From Mycobacterium persicum (lineage in GTDB: Bacteria > Actinomycetota > Actinomycetes > Mycobacteriales > Mycobacteriaceae), in the NCBI RefSeq assembly GCF_002086675.1, contig NZ_MVIF01000001.1:62001-126000 (forward strand): DNA of 64,000 nucleotides, in the 5' to 3' direction. Both the position numbers and the translations under genes were made by a program. The notes under the pieces were generated by a model. The model saw nothing but the letters and a program-made list of their open reading frames with translations. It had not been told where the DNA came from and did not search any database. Shown piece after piece: positions 9,301-18,975 of the stretch; the first letter of the stretch is position 1; every line of letters begins with the position of its first letter.

Positions 9301-10683
9301 CTAGTGCGCGAAGTGTTGGGCGTCGTAATGCCCGCCGGGCTTGAGCTTGTCCAGCGTCCGCACCGCGGTAGAGATGTCGTCATGCAATGCCCGGGCCAGG
9401 TCGGCGGACAGCCCTTCCCGCACCACAATGCGAAGTACGGAGATGTCAGTGGCGTTGTCCGGCATGGTGTAGGCCGGCACCTGCCATCCGCATGTCCGCA
9501 ACTCGTGCGAGAGGTCGAACTCGGTGTAACCGCGGTCCCCAGCGAGCCGGAAGGCGACCACCGGAATCGCCGAACCGTCCGAGATCAACTCGCAATGCTC
9601 GGCGCACTCCAGCTGCTCGCCGAGCCACCGCGCCGTCTGCGACAGCGCCTGCATGATCTTGGTGTAACCCTCGCGGCCCAGCCGCAGGAAGTTGTAATAC
9701 TGGCCGACGACCTGGTTGCCCGGACGCGAGAAGTTCAGTGTGAACGTCGGCATGTCGCCGCCGAGGTAATTGACCCGGAACACCAAGTCCTCCGGCAGGT
9801 ACTCGGGACCGCGCCACACCACGAACCCGACGCCGGGATAGGTCAACCCGTACTTGTGGCCGCTGACGTTGATCGACACGACCCGCGGCAGCCGGAAGTC
9901 CCACTGCAGGTCGGGGTGCAGGAACGGCACCACGAAGCCGCCGCTGGCGGCGTCGACGTGCACCGGGACGTCGACACCGCCACCCGCCGCCACTGCGTCC
10001 AGCGCCGCGCAGATCTCGGCAACCGGCTCCAGCTCACCCGTATAGGTGGTGCCCAAAATCGCCACCACACCGATGGTGTCCTCGTCGACGGCATCGATGA
10101 CCTGCTCGGGTGTAATGACGTAGCGCCCTTTTTCCATCGGCAGATAACGGGGTTCGACGTCGAAGTAACGGCAGAACTTCTCCCACACCACCTGCACGTT
10201 GGAACCCATCACCAGGTTGGGTGTGCGACCCTTCCAGTCCTTGGTCTTTTCCCGCCAACGCCACTTCATGGCCAGCCCACCCAGCATTACCGCCTCACTG
10301 GAGCCGATCGTCGACACCCCGGTGGCGCTGCCCGGGTCGTCGTCGCGCAGCCCCTCGGCGTGGAAGAGGTCGGCGACCATCGATACGCAGCGCGACTCGA
10401 TGGCCGCGGTCGCCGGGTATTCGTCTTTGTCGATCATGTTCTTGTCGAACGTCTCGGCCATCAGCTGCCCGGCCTCGGGGTCCATCCAGGTGGTGACAAA
10501 GGTGGCCAGGTTCAGCCGCGAACTGCCGTCGAGCATGAGTTCGTCGTGGATGAACTGGTAGGCGGCTTCCGGATCCATCGATTCCTCGGGCAGCCGCAGT
10601 GCCGGGACGGGAGCGGTGAACATCCGCCCGGTGTAGGCCGGAGCAATCGAGTGCGTGGGCACGGACGGGTCGCTGGGGGGCAC
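9301..10683 (-). CDS. gadB: glutamate decarboxylase
   Basis: PLP-dependent decarboxylase forming GABA from glutamate (460 aa, usual length). The cofactor-binding segments HVDAASGGF (242-250) and SGHKYG with PLP-lysine Lys277 are intact. GTG start with AAAGGA about 8 nt upstream. It lies 27 bp after nnrD on the same strand and probably shares its transcript. In H37Rv a block of PPE and insertion-type genes separates this gene from alr. Here the gap is under 200 bp. Confidence 0.95.
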   Translation of the reverse strand: MPPSDPSVPTHSIAPAYTGRMFTAPVPALRLPEESMDPEAAYQFIHDELMLDGSSRLNLATFVTTWMDPEAGQLMAETFDKNMIDKDEYPATAAIESRCVSMVADLFHAEGLRDDDPGSATGVSTIGSSEAVMLGGLAMKWRWREKTKDWKGRTPNLVMGSNVQVVWEKFCRYFDVEPRYLPMEKGRYVITPEQVIDAVDEDTIGVVAILGTTYTGELEPVAEICAALDAVAAGGGVDVPVHVDAASGGFVVPFLHPDLQWDFRLPRVVSINVSGHKYGLTYPGVGFVVWRGPEYLPEDLVFRVNYLGGDMPTFTLNFSRPGNQVVGQYYNFLRLGREGYTKIMQALSQTARWLGEQLECAEHCELISDGSAIPVVAFRLAGDRGYTEFDLSHELRTCGWQVPAYTMPDNATDISVLRIVVREGLSADLARALHDDISTAVRTLDKLKPGGHYDAQHFAH

Positions 10684-10710
10684 GGCGGGTCCTTTCGTTG
10701 TGACAGCGCT

Positions 10711-12132
10711 TTACAGAGCGGCCAGGGCGGCCCTGATGTGGTGCAAGATTCGCGACGCCGACGTCGGCGCGCCGCCCGGCCCTGGATCAATGGCCGACAG
10801 CCCGGCCGCCCGGGCATGCACGAAGGCCGCTGCCGCGGCCGCCTCGGCCGGTGCAAGCCCTGAGGCCAGCAGGGCACCGATCATCCCGGACAGCACGTCA
10901 CCGGAACCGGCGGTTGCCGCCCACGATTGTCCGGCCGGGCTCAGGTACACCGGGCCGCCTGGATCGGCGATAACGGTGACGTTCCCCTTGAGCAGCACGG
11001 TGGCGCCGAAGTTGTCGGCGAGCCTGCGGCAGGCGCCGACCCGATCGGGGCCCGGCGGTGCGCCGGCCAGCCTGGCGAATTCCCCGGCATGCGGCGTCAG
11101 CACCGTCGGCGCCCGGCGATTGACCGCCAACTCCGGGTGGGCCGCCAGCATGGTCAGCCCGTCGGCGTCGACCAGGACGGGCAGGTCGGTTTCCAGCGCG
11201 AACCACAACGCGGCGGCTCCGGCGTTATCGGTACCCAGTCCCGGCCCGGCGACCCAGGCCTGCACCCGTCCGGCCGCCGCCGGGGTGGGCGACGCGATCA
11301 CCTCCGGCCAGTGGGAGAGCACCTCGGCGTGGGCGCTGCCGGCGTAGCGGACCATCCCCGAGGTGGCCGCAACCGCTGCACCGGTGCACAGCACCGCCGC
11401 GCCCGGATACGTCGAGGACCCGGCCAGGACGCCGGTGACGCCCTGGGTGTACTTGTCGTCGTCGGGGCCGGGCACCGGCCAGCGCGCGAGTACGTCGGCG
11501 GCCTGAAACCCCCGCAGATCGGTGTCGGGCAGCTCGAGCCCGATATCGACGAGCGCGACGCGACCGCAATCGGCCAGCGCGTGGACCGGTTTGAGGCCAC
11601 CGAAGGTGACGGTCAGCGCGGCGCGCACCGCGGGGCCGGTGATCGCCCCGGTCGCGACGTCGATGCCGCTGGGGATGTCGACGGCGGCCACCGGGATCCC
11701 GGCGTCGTGCACGGCGCCGAACACCTCGGCCGCCGCGGGCCGCAGCGGCCCCGAGCCGGAGATGCCCACCACCCCGTCGATAACGAGATCGGTTGCGGCA
11801 GAAACCGTTTCGACGATGCGACCGCCGGCTTTGGTGAACGCTGCCAGCGCCTTACGGTGGGTGCGTTCCGGGTTGAGCAGCACCGCGCGGGCCGACGCGC
11901 CGCGGCGGCGCAGGAAGGTGGCTGCCCACAGCGCGTCGCCGCCGTTGTCGCCGGATCCGACGACCGCGCACACCCGGCGGCCGGCGACCCCGCCGGTGCG
12001 GTCGCTCAGTTCCCGGATGATCTCGGTGGTCAGTCCGTAGGCCGCCCGCCGCATCAGCGCGCCGTCGGGCAGGCTGGCCAACAGCGGTGCTTCGGCGTCC
12101 CGGATCTGGTCTGCAGAGTAGTAATGCCGCAT
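10711..12132 (-). CDS. nnrD: bifunctional NAD(P)H-hydrate repair enzyme
   Basis: Repairs hydrated NAD(P)H. The N-terminal half is the epimerase (VVGSGDNGGDALWAA near 60-75) and the C-terminal half is the ADP/ATP-dependent dehydratase (TPHAGEFARL and TAGSGDVLSGM). I chose the ATG at 12132 (MRHYYS), giving 473 aa as in Rv3433c. A second ATG 12 bp upstream is possible. It follows a membrane protein gene and precedes gadB on the same strand. Confidence 0.93.
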   Translation of the reverse strand: MRHYYSADQIRDAEAPLLASLPDGALMRRAAYGLTTEIIRELSDRTGGVAGRRVCAVVGSGDNGGDALWAATFLRRRGASARAVLLNPERTHRKALAAFTKAGGRIVETVSAATDLVIDGVVGISGSGPLRPAAAEVFGAVHDAGIPVAAVDIPSGIDVATGAITGPAVRAALTVTFGGLKPVHALADCGRVALVDIGLELPDTDLRGFQAADVLARWPVPGPDDDKYTQGVTGVLAGSSTYPGAAVLCTGAAVAATSGMVRYAGSAHAEVLSHWPEVIASPTPAAAGRVQAWVAGPGLGTDNAGAAALWFALETDLPVLVDADGLTMLAAHPELAVNRRAPTVLTPHAGEFARLAGAPPGPDRVGACRRLADNFGATVLLKGNVTVIADPGGPVYLSPAGQSWAATAGSGDVLSGMIGALLASGLAPAEAAAAAAFVHARAAGLSAIDPGPGGAPTSASRILHHIRAALAAL

Positions 12133-12162
12133 CGGTGTCAGCATTCCATGCGTGCGAGTGGC

Positions 12163-12888
12163 TTAGACGGTATGGGGGGCCGGCGCCTCCTGCGAGCCTC
12201 GCTTGCGGAAAATCTCTTTGAGCCTCGCCGGATTCCACGCCGGCCGGTGGCGTTCTCGAGCCATCGGATAGAAAGCCAGGCCGATCAGGATGGCCGTGAA
12301 GTGTCCGATCGCGGTGAAGTCCAGTTCGGTCTTGTCCATGGTGATCAGCGGGAAACCGAAGATGACGAACAGCACGCCCAGGTAGCCCCACCGCCAGGGC
12401 TTGGCGATGTGGTAGGTCAGCACGGCCATCACCCCCACCAGGAAGTAGCTGACCCCGATATCGCGCGCCTGCACCAGACGTTCGGATGCGTCACGCATTT
12501 GGATCGCGAAATAGAGCAAACCTTCGCTGAAATAAGTAGCGCCGATGTGAGCGGTCAGTCCTACTGTGAGCCAACGTAACTGGCCAAGCCAATGCTCGGC
12601 GGGAGCCAGAAACAGCGTGAACAGCAAAAGGTAGGGCTCCAGGTTCCGGCCGTCGATCCACAACAGGCTGGAGAACAGCACCTCCAGCGGATCTCGCCCC
12701 AGGTGCCTAATGTTGGTCGACCGGTGCAGCAGGACGGTGTGCAACTGCCGCCCGGTGAGCTGGTTCTGGATGATCGTCGTGATCGCCAGTACCAACAGCC
12801 AGGTGTACGTCAATGGCGCGCTGCTGACGAAATGCCACACCGCAAGCGCCCAGCTGCGCACTCGCGCCGATACCGATACATTCGTCAC
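12163..12888 (-). CDS. rhomboid-like membrane protein
   Basis: A 241-aa polytopic protein with about six hydrophobic segments. GVS at 145-147 and an IGHF histidine (His196) sit in membrane segments in the order expected for the rhomboid Ser-His dyad. The PAEHWLG and HIGATYFSEG segments resemble actinobacterial rhomboid-like proteins more than classical rhomboids, so protease activity is not certain. It corresponds to the conserved membrane genes between nnrD and glmS in M. tuberculosis. ATG start, 55 bp after glmS. Confidence 0.75.
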   Translation of the reverse strand: MTNVSVSARVRSWALAVWHFVSSAPLTYTWLLVLAITTIIQNQLTGRQLHTVLLHRSTNIRHLGRDPLEVLFSSLLWIDGRNLEPYLLLFTLFLAPAEHWLGQLRWLTVGLTAHIGATYFSEGLLYFAIQMRDASERLVQARDIGVSYFLVGVMAVLTYHIAKPWRWGYLGVLFVIFGFPLITMDKTELDFTAIGHFTAILIGLAFYPMARERHRPAWNPARLKEIFRKRGSQEAPAPHTV

Positions 12889-12943
12889 GCGTCAACTTTT
12901 GCATGCCCGGCGTTGCCGCGTGAAGGGTCGGGCCGTGCGTCCG

Positions 12944-14812
12944 CTACTCCACGGTGACGGACTTGGCCAGGTTACGCGGCTTGTCCACGTCGTAACCCCG
13001 CGCCTGGGCGACCGCGGCGGCGAACACCTGAAGCGGGATGGTCGACAGCAGCGGTTGCAAAAGCGTTGACACCGCGGGGATTTCGATCAGGTGATCGGCG
13101 TAGGGACGGACGGTTTCGTCGCCCTCCTCGGCGATCACGATGGTCACCGCGCCGCGGGTCTGGATTTCGCGGATATTGGACAGCAGCTTTGCGTGCAGTG
13201 TGGCCGAGCCCTTGGGCGAAGGCATGATGACGATCACCGGCAGGTCGTCTTCGATCAGTGCGATCGGACCGTGCTTGAGCTCGCCCGCCGCGAAACCCTC
13301 GGCGTGCATGTAGGCCAGTTCCTTGAGTTTGAGCGCGCCTTCCAGCGCCACCGGGTAGCCGACATGGCGACCCAGGAACAGCACCGTCGACGACTGCGCG
13401 AACCGGTAGGCCAGGTCGGCCACCGGCTTGACTCCGGAGATGACCCGGGCCACCAGGTCGGGCATCGCTTCCAGCTCGCGGTACTCGCGCTCGACCTCGT
13501 CGGGGTATTTGGTGCCGCGGGCCTGCGCCAAGGCCAGACCGAGCAGGTAATTGGCGGCGACCTGCGCCAGGAACGTCTTGGTGGAGGCGACGCCGATCTC
13601 CGGGCCCGCGCGGGTGTACAACACCGCGTCGCACTCCCGTGGGATCTGGGAGCCGTTGGTGTTGCAGATGGCCAGCACCTTGGCCTTCTGCTCCTTGGCG
13701 TGGCGGACCGCTTCCAGCGTGTCGGCGGTTTCCCCGGACTGCGAGACCGCCACGACCAGCGTGCTGCGGTCCAAAACCGGGTCACGGTACCGGAATTCGC
13801 TGGCCAGCTCCACTTCCACCGGCAGTCGCGTCCAGTGCTCGATGGCGTATTTGGCGAGTAGCCCGGAGTGATATGCCGTGCCGCAGGCGACCACGAACAC
13901 CTTGTCGATATCGCGCAGTTCCTGATCACTCAAGCGTTGTTCGTCGAGCACGATCCGGTTGCCGACGAAATGCCCCAGCAGCGTGTCGGCCACCGCGGTG
14001 GGCTGTTCGGCGATCTCTTTGAGCATGAAGTACTCGTAGCCGCCCTTTTCGGCGGCGGCCAGGTCCCAGTCGATATGAAACTCTCTCGCATTCGCATCAT
14101 CCGGGTTGCCGTCGAAGTCGGTGATCCGGTAGCCGTCCGCGGTGATCACCACCGCCTGGTCCTGGCCGAGTTCGACCGCATGGCGGGTGTGTTCGATGAA
14201 CGCGGCCACGTCGGAGCCGACGAACATCTCGCCGTCGCCGATGCCGACCACCAACGGAGTCGAGCGGCGGGCAGCGACGATGGTGCCGGGATCGTCGGCG
14301 TTGGCGAAGACCAGGGTGAAATGGCCCTCCAGTCGGCGCAGCACGGACAGCACGGAGGCAACGAAATCGCCGGCCGTGTCGCCCTGGTGATACGCCCGCG
14401 ACACCAGGTGCACCGCGACCTCGGTATCGGTGTCGCTGGCAAACTCCACGCCGGCCGTCTCCAGCTCCTGGCGCAGCATGGCGAAGTTCTCGATGATGCC
14501 GTTGTGGACGACGGCGATCCTGCCGGCCGCGTCGCGGTGCGGGTGCGCGTTGCGGTCGGTAGGACGACCGTGGGTTGCCCAGCGGGTGTGACCCAAACCG
14601 GTGGTGCCGGTCAGCTCGGACGGCGCCATGTCGGCCACCGCCGCCTCCAGGTTGGCCAGCCGGCCGGCACGGCGGCGCACTGTGAGCTTGCCCTCACCGT
14701 CGACCACGGCCATGCCCGAGGAGTCGTAGCCGCGGTACTCCATCCGGCGCAGCGCGTCCAGGACGACCTCGCAGGCAGGACGCTGTCCCACGTAGCCGAC
14801 AATTCCGCACAT
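12944..14812 (-). CDS. glmS: glutamine-fructose-6-phosphate aminotransferase
   Basis: First committed step to UDP-GlcNAc: makes glucosamine-6-phosphate (622 aa). The start is the ATG at 14812, which puts the catalytic N-terminal nucleophile Cys at position 2 (MCGIVGYVG). The glutaminase domain comes first, followed by two SIS isomerase domains (VSQSGETADT and the C-terminal KPRNLAKSVTVE). The frame is open further upstream, but any extension would block the nucleophile. Divergent from the gene at 14912. glmM, the next pathway enzyme, is 4 kb away. Confidence 0.97.
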   Translation of the reverse strand: MCGIVGYVGQRPACEVVLDALRRMEYRGYDSSGMAVVDGEGKLTVRRRAGRLANLEAAVADMAPSELTGTTGLGHTRWATHGRPTDRNAHPHRDAAGRIAVVHNGIIENFAMLRQELETAGVEFASDTDTEVAVHLVSRAYHQGDTAGDFVASVLSVLRRLEGHFTLVFANADDPGTIVAARRSTPLVVGIGDGEMFVGSDVAAFIEHTRHAVELGQDQAVVITADGYRITDFDGNPDDANAREFHIDWDLAAAEKGGYEYFMLKEIAEQPTAVADTLLGHFVGNRIVLDEQRLSDQELRDIDKVFVVACGTAYHSGLLAKYAIEHWTRLPVEVELASEFRYRDPVLDRSTLVVAVSQSGETADTLEAVRHAKEQKAKVLAICNTNGSQIPRECDAVLYTRAGPEIGVASTKTFLAQVAANYLLGLALAQARGTKYPDEVEREYRELEAMPDLVARVISGVKPVADLAYRFAQSSTVLFLGRHVGYPVALEGALKLKELAYMHAEGFAAGELKHGPIALIEDDLPVIVIMPSPKGSATLHAKLLSNIREIQTRGAVTIVIAEEGDETVRPYADHLIEIPAVSTLLQPLLSTIPLQVFAAAVAQARGYDVDKPRNLAKSVTVE

Positions 14813-14911
14813 AGCAGACCAGGGTAGTGCAGCCGCCGCCGAGACGGCGCGATCCCGACGACGCAGTCGGACCACTGGACCCATCCTCAGCGTCACCGCT
14901 AACGTCGACGG

Positions 14912-15751
14912 GTGGCCCGCACCCGCAAGCTCTTCGCCGCCCTCAGCCGCCGTGGTCCCCACCGCGTCCTGCGCGGTGACCTCGCCTTTGCCGGCCTACC
15001 GGGGATGGTGTACACCCCCGAAGCCGGACTCAACCTGCCCGGCATCGCCTTCGGCCACGACTGGCTGACCTCCGCCACCCGCTACTCGGGCCTGCTGGAA
15101 CACCTCGCGTCATGGGGCATCGTGGCCGGAGCTCCCGATACCCAACGGGGCTTGGCGCCGTCGGTGCTGAACCTGGCCTTCGACCTGGGTGTTGCGCTCG
15201 ACATCGTGGCGGGAGTGCGGCTGGGTCCCGGCAAGATCAGCGTGCACCCCGCCAAGCTGGGGCTGGTGGGACACGGCTTCGGCGGCTCGGCCGCGGTGTT
15301 CGCGGCGGCCGGCATGCCCGCCAAGCCGGCAGCCGTGGCGGCGATCTTTCCGACAGTGACCGCTCCCCCGCCGCAGCGGCCCGCAGCGACACTGAAAGTC
15401 CCGGGCCTGATCATCAGCGCACCAGGAGATCCCAAGACGTTGACGTCCAATGCCCTGGAGCTGTCGCAGGTCTGGGACGCGGCCACGCTGCGCATCGTCA
15501 GCAAAGCCAAGGCCGGCGGCCTGGTCGAGGGCAGGCGGTTGACGAAGGTGGTCGGGCTGGCCGGCGCGGACCGCAGGACGCAGCGATGCGTTCGGGCGCT
15601 GCTCACCGGATATCTGCTGTACACCCTCGGCGGGGACAAGGCATATCGCGAGTTCGCCGATCCCGATGCGCAGCTGCCCAAGACGGACGCGCTGGATCCG
15701 GAGGCTCCGCCGGTGACCCCCGAAGAGAAAATCGTCACGCTCTTGAAGTAG
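14912..15751 (+). CDS. alpha/beta hydrolase-fold protein (Rv3438-like)
   Basis: A 279-aa protein with an alpha/beta hydrolase core: GHGFGGSAA as nucleophile elbow with Gly-Phe in place of the usual Ser (G-H-G-F-G), followed by an IISAPGDPKT strand. The elbow has no serine, so ordinary esterase chemistry is doubtful. It resembles the dienelactone hydrolase/PET-hydrolase-type fold. GTG start, divergent from glmS with a 99-bp shared control region. It corresponds to Rv3438, function unknown. Confidence 0.82.
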   Translation: MARTRKLFAALSRRGPHRVLRGDLAFAGLPGMVYTPEAGLNLPGIAFGHDWLTSATRYSGLLEHLASWGIVAGAPDTQRGLAPSVLNLAFDLGVALDIVAGVRLGPGKISVHPAKLGLVGHGFGGSAAVFAAAGMPAKPAAVAAIFPTVTAPPPQRPAATLKVPGLIISAPGDPKTLTSNALELSQVWDAATLRIVSKAKAGGLVEGRRLTKVVGLAGADRRTQRCVRALLTGYLLYTLGGDKAYREFADPDAQLPKTDALDPEAPPVTPEEKIVTLLK

Positions 15752-15794
15752 CCCGCGCTGCGGTCTGCTGACAGCCAGAATCGGGTAGTTCTCC

Positions 15795-16148
15795 ATGGTG
15801 CCCACTGTGCAAGTGCTCTACGACCGCTGGATTACCGAACTCTGGGCCGGTCGCCGGATTGGCGCCGAAATAGTGGCCGAAGACTTCGTGGGCCATTGGC
15901 CCGGGCGCGACATCCATGGACCCGCCGAGCTAGAGCAGATCATCGATGACACACGAACCAGGTTCGCGGACTTGACCTTTGCTGTCGAAATCGGCCCGCT
16001 GTGCGACGGTGACTGGGTCGCCGGCCGCTGGGTGGGCGCTGGCCACGGTCCGGACGGTCCCGTGGCGTTCACCGGCAACGACATCGTGCGTCTCAGCGCC
16101 GACCGGCAACGGTTCGCGGAGTATTGGGCGGGTACCTCGACGGGCTGA
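15795..16148 (+). CDS. SnoaL/NTF2-like small protein
   Basis: A 117-aa single-domain protein with the cone-fold pattern of SnoaL-like proteins: an N-terminal helix (LYDRWITELW), EDFVGHWPG, the helix ELEQIIDDTRTRF, and the strand GDWVAGRWVGAG. It could be a small isomerase or cyclase, or a binding protein; the substrate is unknown. ATG start, 43 bp after the hydrolase and 17 bp before the next gene, so it may belong to a short plus-strand operon. Confidence 0.7.
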   Translation: MVPTVQVLYDRWITELWAGRRIGAEIVAEDFVGHWPGRDIHGPAELEQIIDDTRTRFADLTFAVEIGPLCDGDWVAGRWVGAGHGPDGPVAFTGNDIVRLSADRQRFAEYWAGTSTG

Positions 16149-16165
16149 TCCCGGCGCCGTGGTAA

Positions 16166-17218
16166 GTGTCGTTGATGCGAATCGGCATCGCCCTGGACTA
16201 CTCGGGCGGCTTTCACGAAGCCGTCGACCGCGTCGTCGAACTGGAGAAGTCCGGCATTGACATCGCAGTGGTGGCTGAGGCGTATTCCTTCGACGCCGTC
16301 AGCCACCTGGGGTATCTGGCGGCCAGGACAACCCGCGTGGAATTGGCCTCCGGGATACTTCCGATCTATACCCGCACCCCGTCACTGCTGGCGATGACCG
16401 CCGCCGGCCTGGACTTCGTGTCCGACGGCCGCTTCCACCTCGGAATCGGCACCTCCGGACCGCAAGTGATCGAGGGCTTCCATGGCGTCGAATTCGACGC
16501 CCCGATAGGCCGTACCCGCGAGGTGGTGGAAATCTGCCGGCGGATCTGGCGCCGCGAGCGGCTGCACTACGCGGGCAAGCACTACCAGATCCCGCTACCG
16601 GCCGATCGCGGAACGGGTTTGGGTAAGGCCCTGCAGCTGATCAACCATCCTGTGCGGGAACGCATTCCGATATCGATTGCCGCGCTGGGACCGAAGAACG
16701 TCGAACTAACCGCGGAGATCGCCGAAGGCTGGCAGCCGGTGTTCTTCTATCCGGAGAAGGCTCGCGGGGTCTGGGGAGAAGCGCTGGCTGCCGGTGCCGC
16801 CAACCGAGATCCCGCGATAGGCCCGCTGGACGTGATGGTCGGCACCGCGCTGGCAATCGGGGAAGATGTCGAGGAGCGGTTGGGCTGGACCAAACCGCAA
16901 TTGGCCCTCTATATCGGCGGCATGGGCGCCAAGGGCCGCAACTTCTACCACAGCCTGGCCACCCGGTACGGCTTCGGGGCGGCCGCAGACCGGATCCAGG
17001 AGCTGTATCTGGCCGGCCGCAAACAAGAGGCGATCGATGCGGTTCCCGACGAACTGGTGCGCGGGATCTCGCTGGTCGGGCCGCGGGGCCACGTCGCCGA
17101 ACGACTGGCCGCCTTCGCCGACGCCGGTGTCACCACGCTGATGGTCAGACCGGTGACCGGCGACTCCGGTGAAGCGATGCGCTATGTCGAGGAACTGCTA
17201 CGCCTGCGTCCCCCCTGA
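16166..17218 (+). CDS. LLM-class (F420-type) oxidoreductase
   Basis: A TIM-barrel luciferase-like flavin/F420-dependent oxidoreductase (350 aa). The family signatures are visible: VVAEAYSFDAVSHLGYLAARTTRVELASGI near the N-terminus, then GRFHLGIGTSGPQV and IPISIAALGPKN. Mycobacteria have many of these, mostly using F420; the substrate is not inferable. GTG start at 16166; the ATG at 16175 (MRIGIALDYS) is an equally reasonable start. Convergent with the Ala/Pro-rich gene downstream (5 bp between the stops). Confidence 0.87.
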   Translation: MSLMRIGIALDYSGGFHEAVDRVVELEKSGIDIAVVAEAYSFDAVSHLGYLAARTTRVELASGILPIYTRTPSLLAMTAAGLDFVSDGRFHLGIGTSGPQVIEGFHGVEFDAPIGRTREVVEICRRIWRRERLHYAGKHYQIPLPADRGTGLGKALQLINHPVRERIPISIAALGPKNVELTAEIAEGWQPVFFYPEKARGVWGEALAAGAANRDPAIGPLDVMVGTALAIGEDVEERLGWTKPQLALYIGGMGAKGRNFYHSLATRYGFGAAADRIQELYLAGRKQEAIDAVPDELVRGISLVGPRGHVAERLAAFADAGVTTLMVRPVTGDSGEAMRYVEELLRLRPP

Positions 17219-17223
17219 CCCGC

Positions 17224-18591
17224 TCACTGCCCGGCCTTCGGAAGCTCGTCCGCGGCGATCTCGCAGGGGGTCGACCCATTCGTGGCCGGCTGCGGTGGAG
17301 ACCCGTGCACCGGAGCCGACGCAGGCGGTGCTCCGCTGGGCGGCGGTTCAGTCACCGGCGGCCCGGCAGCCGGCGGTTCGGCGCCGGACGGCAGTCGGGC
17401 GACCGGTGCCAATGCAGCGGCGGCGTCGGTCCCCGTGGCAGCCCGCGGCTCGCCGGCTTCTTTAGCTGCGGCCACAGTTTCCGCCTCGTCAGCTCCGGCG
17501 TCGTCGGCGACATCGCCACCGAGGGGATCGTCGGGCACGGCCGGACTCTGCGAAACCAACGGGTCGGCAAGCGGTCCGGTCGCCGTCCCCAGCAGGTCCG
17601 CCATCGCGTCGACAATTCGGCCGGCGAGCTCACCCAGGCCGCCGGCTCCCCCGAATCCGCCCGAGCCGTCGAGCGGAGCCGGGGCACCATCGCCCATCGC
17701 GGCTCCCAGTCCCGACGGCGTCGGCGCGGTGGTCGGGGCTGCGGGGGTCGCCGGCGCAACCGCCGTCTGAGCCGGCGCCGGGTCCGAGGGCGCGGTATCC
17801 TGCACGCCCGCCGCGGGTATGGCTGCCGCCCTCGGCGTGGTCGGCCACGAGGACCGGCCGGGGCGCCAGTCGGGGCGCCAGTCGGGGCGCCAGTCGGGGC
17901 CAAGGTCGCCGGCAATCTCAAAGCACGCCCGCGGCGCGGCGGCCAGCCGGTCGGTGACCATGTCGTAGGACGCCGCCACCCCGGCCAGAGTCGAACGCAT
18001 GGCAGTCAGCCAGTCGCCGCGAATATCGTTGTCTACGTACGGCATTACCTGGCCGCGAAGCACTTCCTCGGCACCAGACCGGTCTCCCGCTCCCGCCAGC
18101 ACCGTACCGGCCGCGGCCGACCACAGCGGCCGCGGCACGAGCGTGCGATCGTCGATGGCGATGGCCGTCGCCACCTTGGAGTCGATCAGCTGCCACAGGT
18201 TGTCGCGCAGCGACTCGCAGCGCTGCGCGGCCGCGCGCACCTCGGTGGCCAGTGCGGTTGCGCCCTCGCAATGCCGCTGCAGAAAGCCGACGGCGGCGTC
18301 GGCTCCGGATCCCGTCCATGCGGCCGCCAGCTCGAGCACCTGCGCACGCTGGATCCGCAGCGCTTCGCTGATCGCCGTACCCGCAGCCCGCAGCTGGGCG
18401 CAGTCGGAGTCCAGCGCGTGCAGGTCGAGTCCCTCTTCGCTGCCGTACCAGTCGCTGAACTGGGCGGGACGTGCTGTCAGGTCCGGATGGTGGTAGCCAA
18501 GGCGCTGGCAGGCCAGCAGGTAGGTCGCGGTTCGCTCGACCGCGGCCCGGCCTTCCGCGAGGCGTTCGGCGACGTCCAGCCGATCGGCCAC
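17224..18591 (-). CDS. Ala/Pro-rich protein (Rv3439c-like)
   Basis: A 455-aa protein of unknown function. The N-terminal 200 residues are helical and resemble WXG100/PPE-type helical hairpins (AAAWTGSGADAAVGFLQRH). The remainder is a low-complexity Pro/Ala/Gly tail. Three tandem RPDW units (12-bp DNA repeats at 17861-17896) mark the junction. I chose the GTG at 18591, which lies just after the upstream gene's stop. A longer frame exists but overlaps that gene. It sits beside a smaller partner and upstream of ESX-4, which suggests, without proof, a link to type VII secretion. Confidence 0.75.
   Translation of the reverse strand: MADRLDVAERLAEGRAAVERTATYLLACQRLGYHHPDLTARPAQFSDWYGSEEGLDLHALDSDCAQLRAAGTAISEALRIQRAQVLELAAAWTGSGADAAVGFLQRHCEGATALATEVRAAAQRCESLRDNLWQLIDSKVATAIAIDDRTLVPRPLWSAAAGTVLAGAGDRSGAEEVLRGQVMPYVDNDIRGDWLTAMRSTLAGVAASYDMVTDRLAAAPRACFEIAGDLGPDWRPDWRPDWRPGRSSWPTTPRAAAIPAAGVQDTAPSDPAPAQTAVAPATPAAPTTAPTPSGLGAAMGDGAPAPLDGSGGFGGAGGLGELAGRIVDAMADLLGTATGPLADPLVSQSPAVPDDPLGGDVADDAGADEAETVAAAKEAGEPRAATGTDAAAALAPVARLPSGAEPPAAGPPVTEPPPSGAPPASAPVHGSPPQPATNGSTPCEIAADELPKAGQ
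17861..17896. repeat. 12-bp tandem repeat, 3 copies, in coding sequence
   Basis: Three exact copies of GGGCGCCAGTCG on the plus strand, coding for (RPDW)x3 in the minus-strand gene. The unit is a multiple of three, so copy-number change would lengthen or shorten the protein in frame. Confidence 0.85.
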
Positions 18592-18593
18592 GA

Positions 18594-18932
18594 TCAGGCG
18601 ATCCGGCCGGCGGCGAACAGATCGGCATCGGCATAGCGCTGGGCGCCGGTCCGCAGCGCGACCGCGATCTCGGCGGCGGCACGAGACCATAGCGACAACT
18701 CGGCGGCCAGCCGGTCCAGCACCGTACGCAACGCCTCACCGCGCTGCGTGTGCGCCCGACCGGCGCTGGAGCCGCCAAAAGCCAACCGGGACAAAAGGTT
18801 TACTGCTGCGTCGTCGACAAGCTCGGCTGCGGCGTCGATCTTGTCAGCGACCGCGAGCACCGCCGTCACGTCGATAGCGGTGCCGGCTTCACTAGCGCTG
18901 CCGGCGCAGTTTTTCCCATGATCGAGTCTCAT
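18594..18932 (-). CDS. small helical protein (Rv3440c-like)
   Basis: A 112-aa protein, mostly alpha-helical and Ala-rich (the IDVTAVLAVADKIDAAAELVDDAA helix). It looks like an ESX-type or excreted-virulence-factor-like four-helix protein without a clear WXG. I chose the ATG at 18932 (MRLDHGKNC). Its stop is 2 bp upstream of the larger Ala/Pro-rich gene, so the two are probably expressed together. Function unknown. Confidence 0.65.
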   Translation of the reverse strand: MRLDHGKNCAGSASEAGTAIDVTAVLAVADKIDAAAELVDDAAVNLLSRLAFGGSSAGRAHTQRGEALRTVLDRLAAELSLWSRAAAEIAVALRTGAQRYADADLFAAGRIA

Positions 18933-18975
18933 GCTTGGTTCGACGCCGGATACGGCGCCCGGGTTCCGCCGAAAT

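Noticed and set aside
9304-10863. Long plus-strand open frame (519 codons) opposite gadB
   Set aside because: It is antisense to gadB and nnrD; its protein is Arg/His-rich with no domain, typical of a GC-rich shadow frame.
10927-12579. Plus-strand open frame of 550 codons opposite nnrD
   Set aside because: Shadow of nnrD and the rhomboid-like gene; low-complexity Gly/Arg sequence without a ribosome site.
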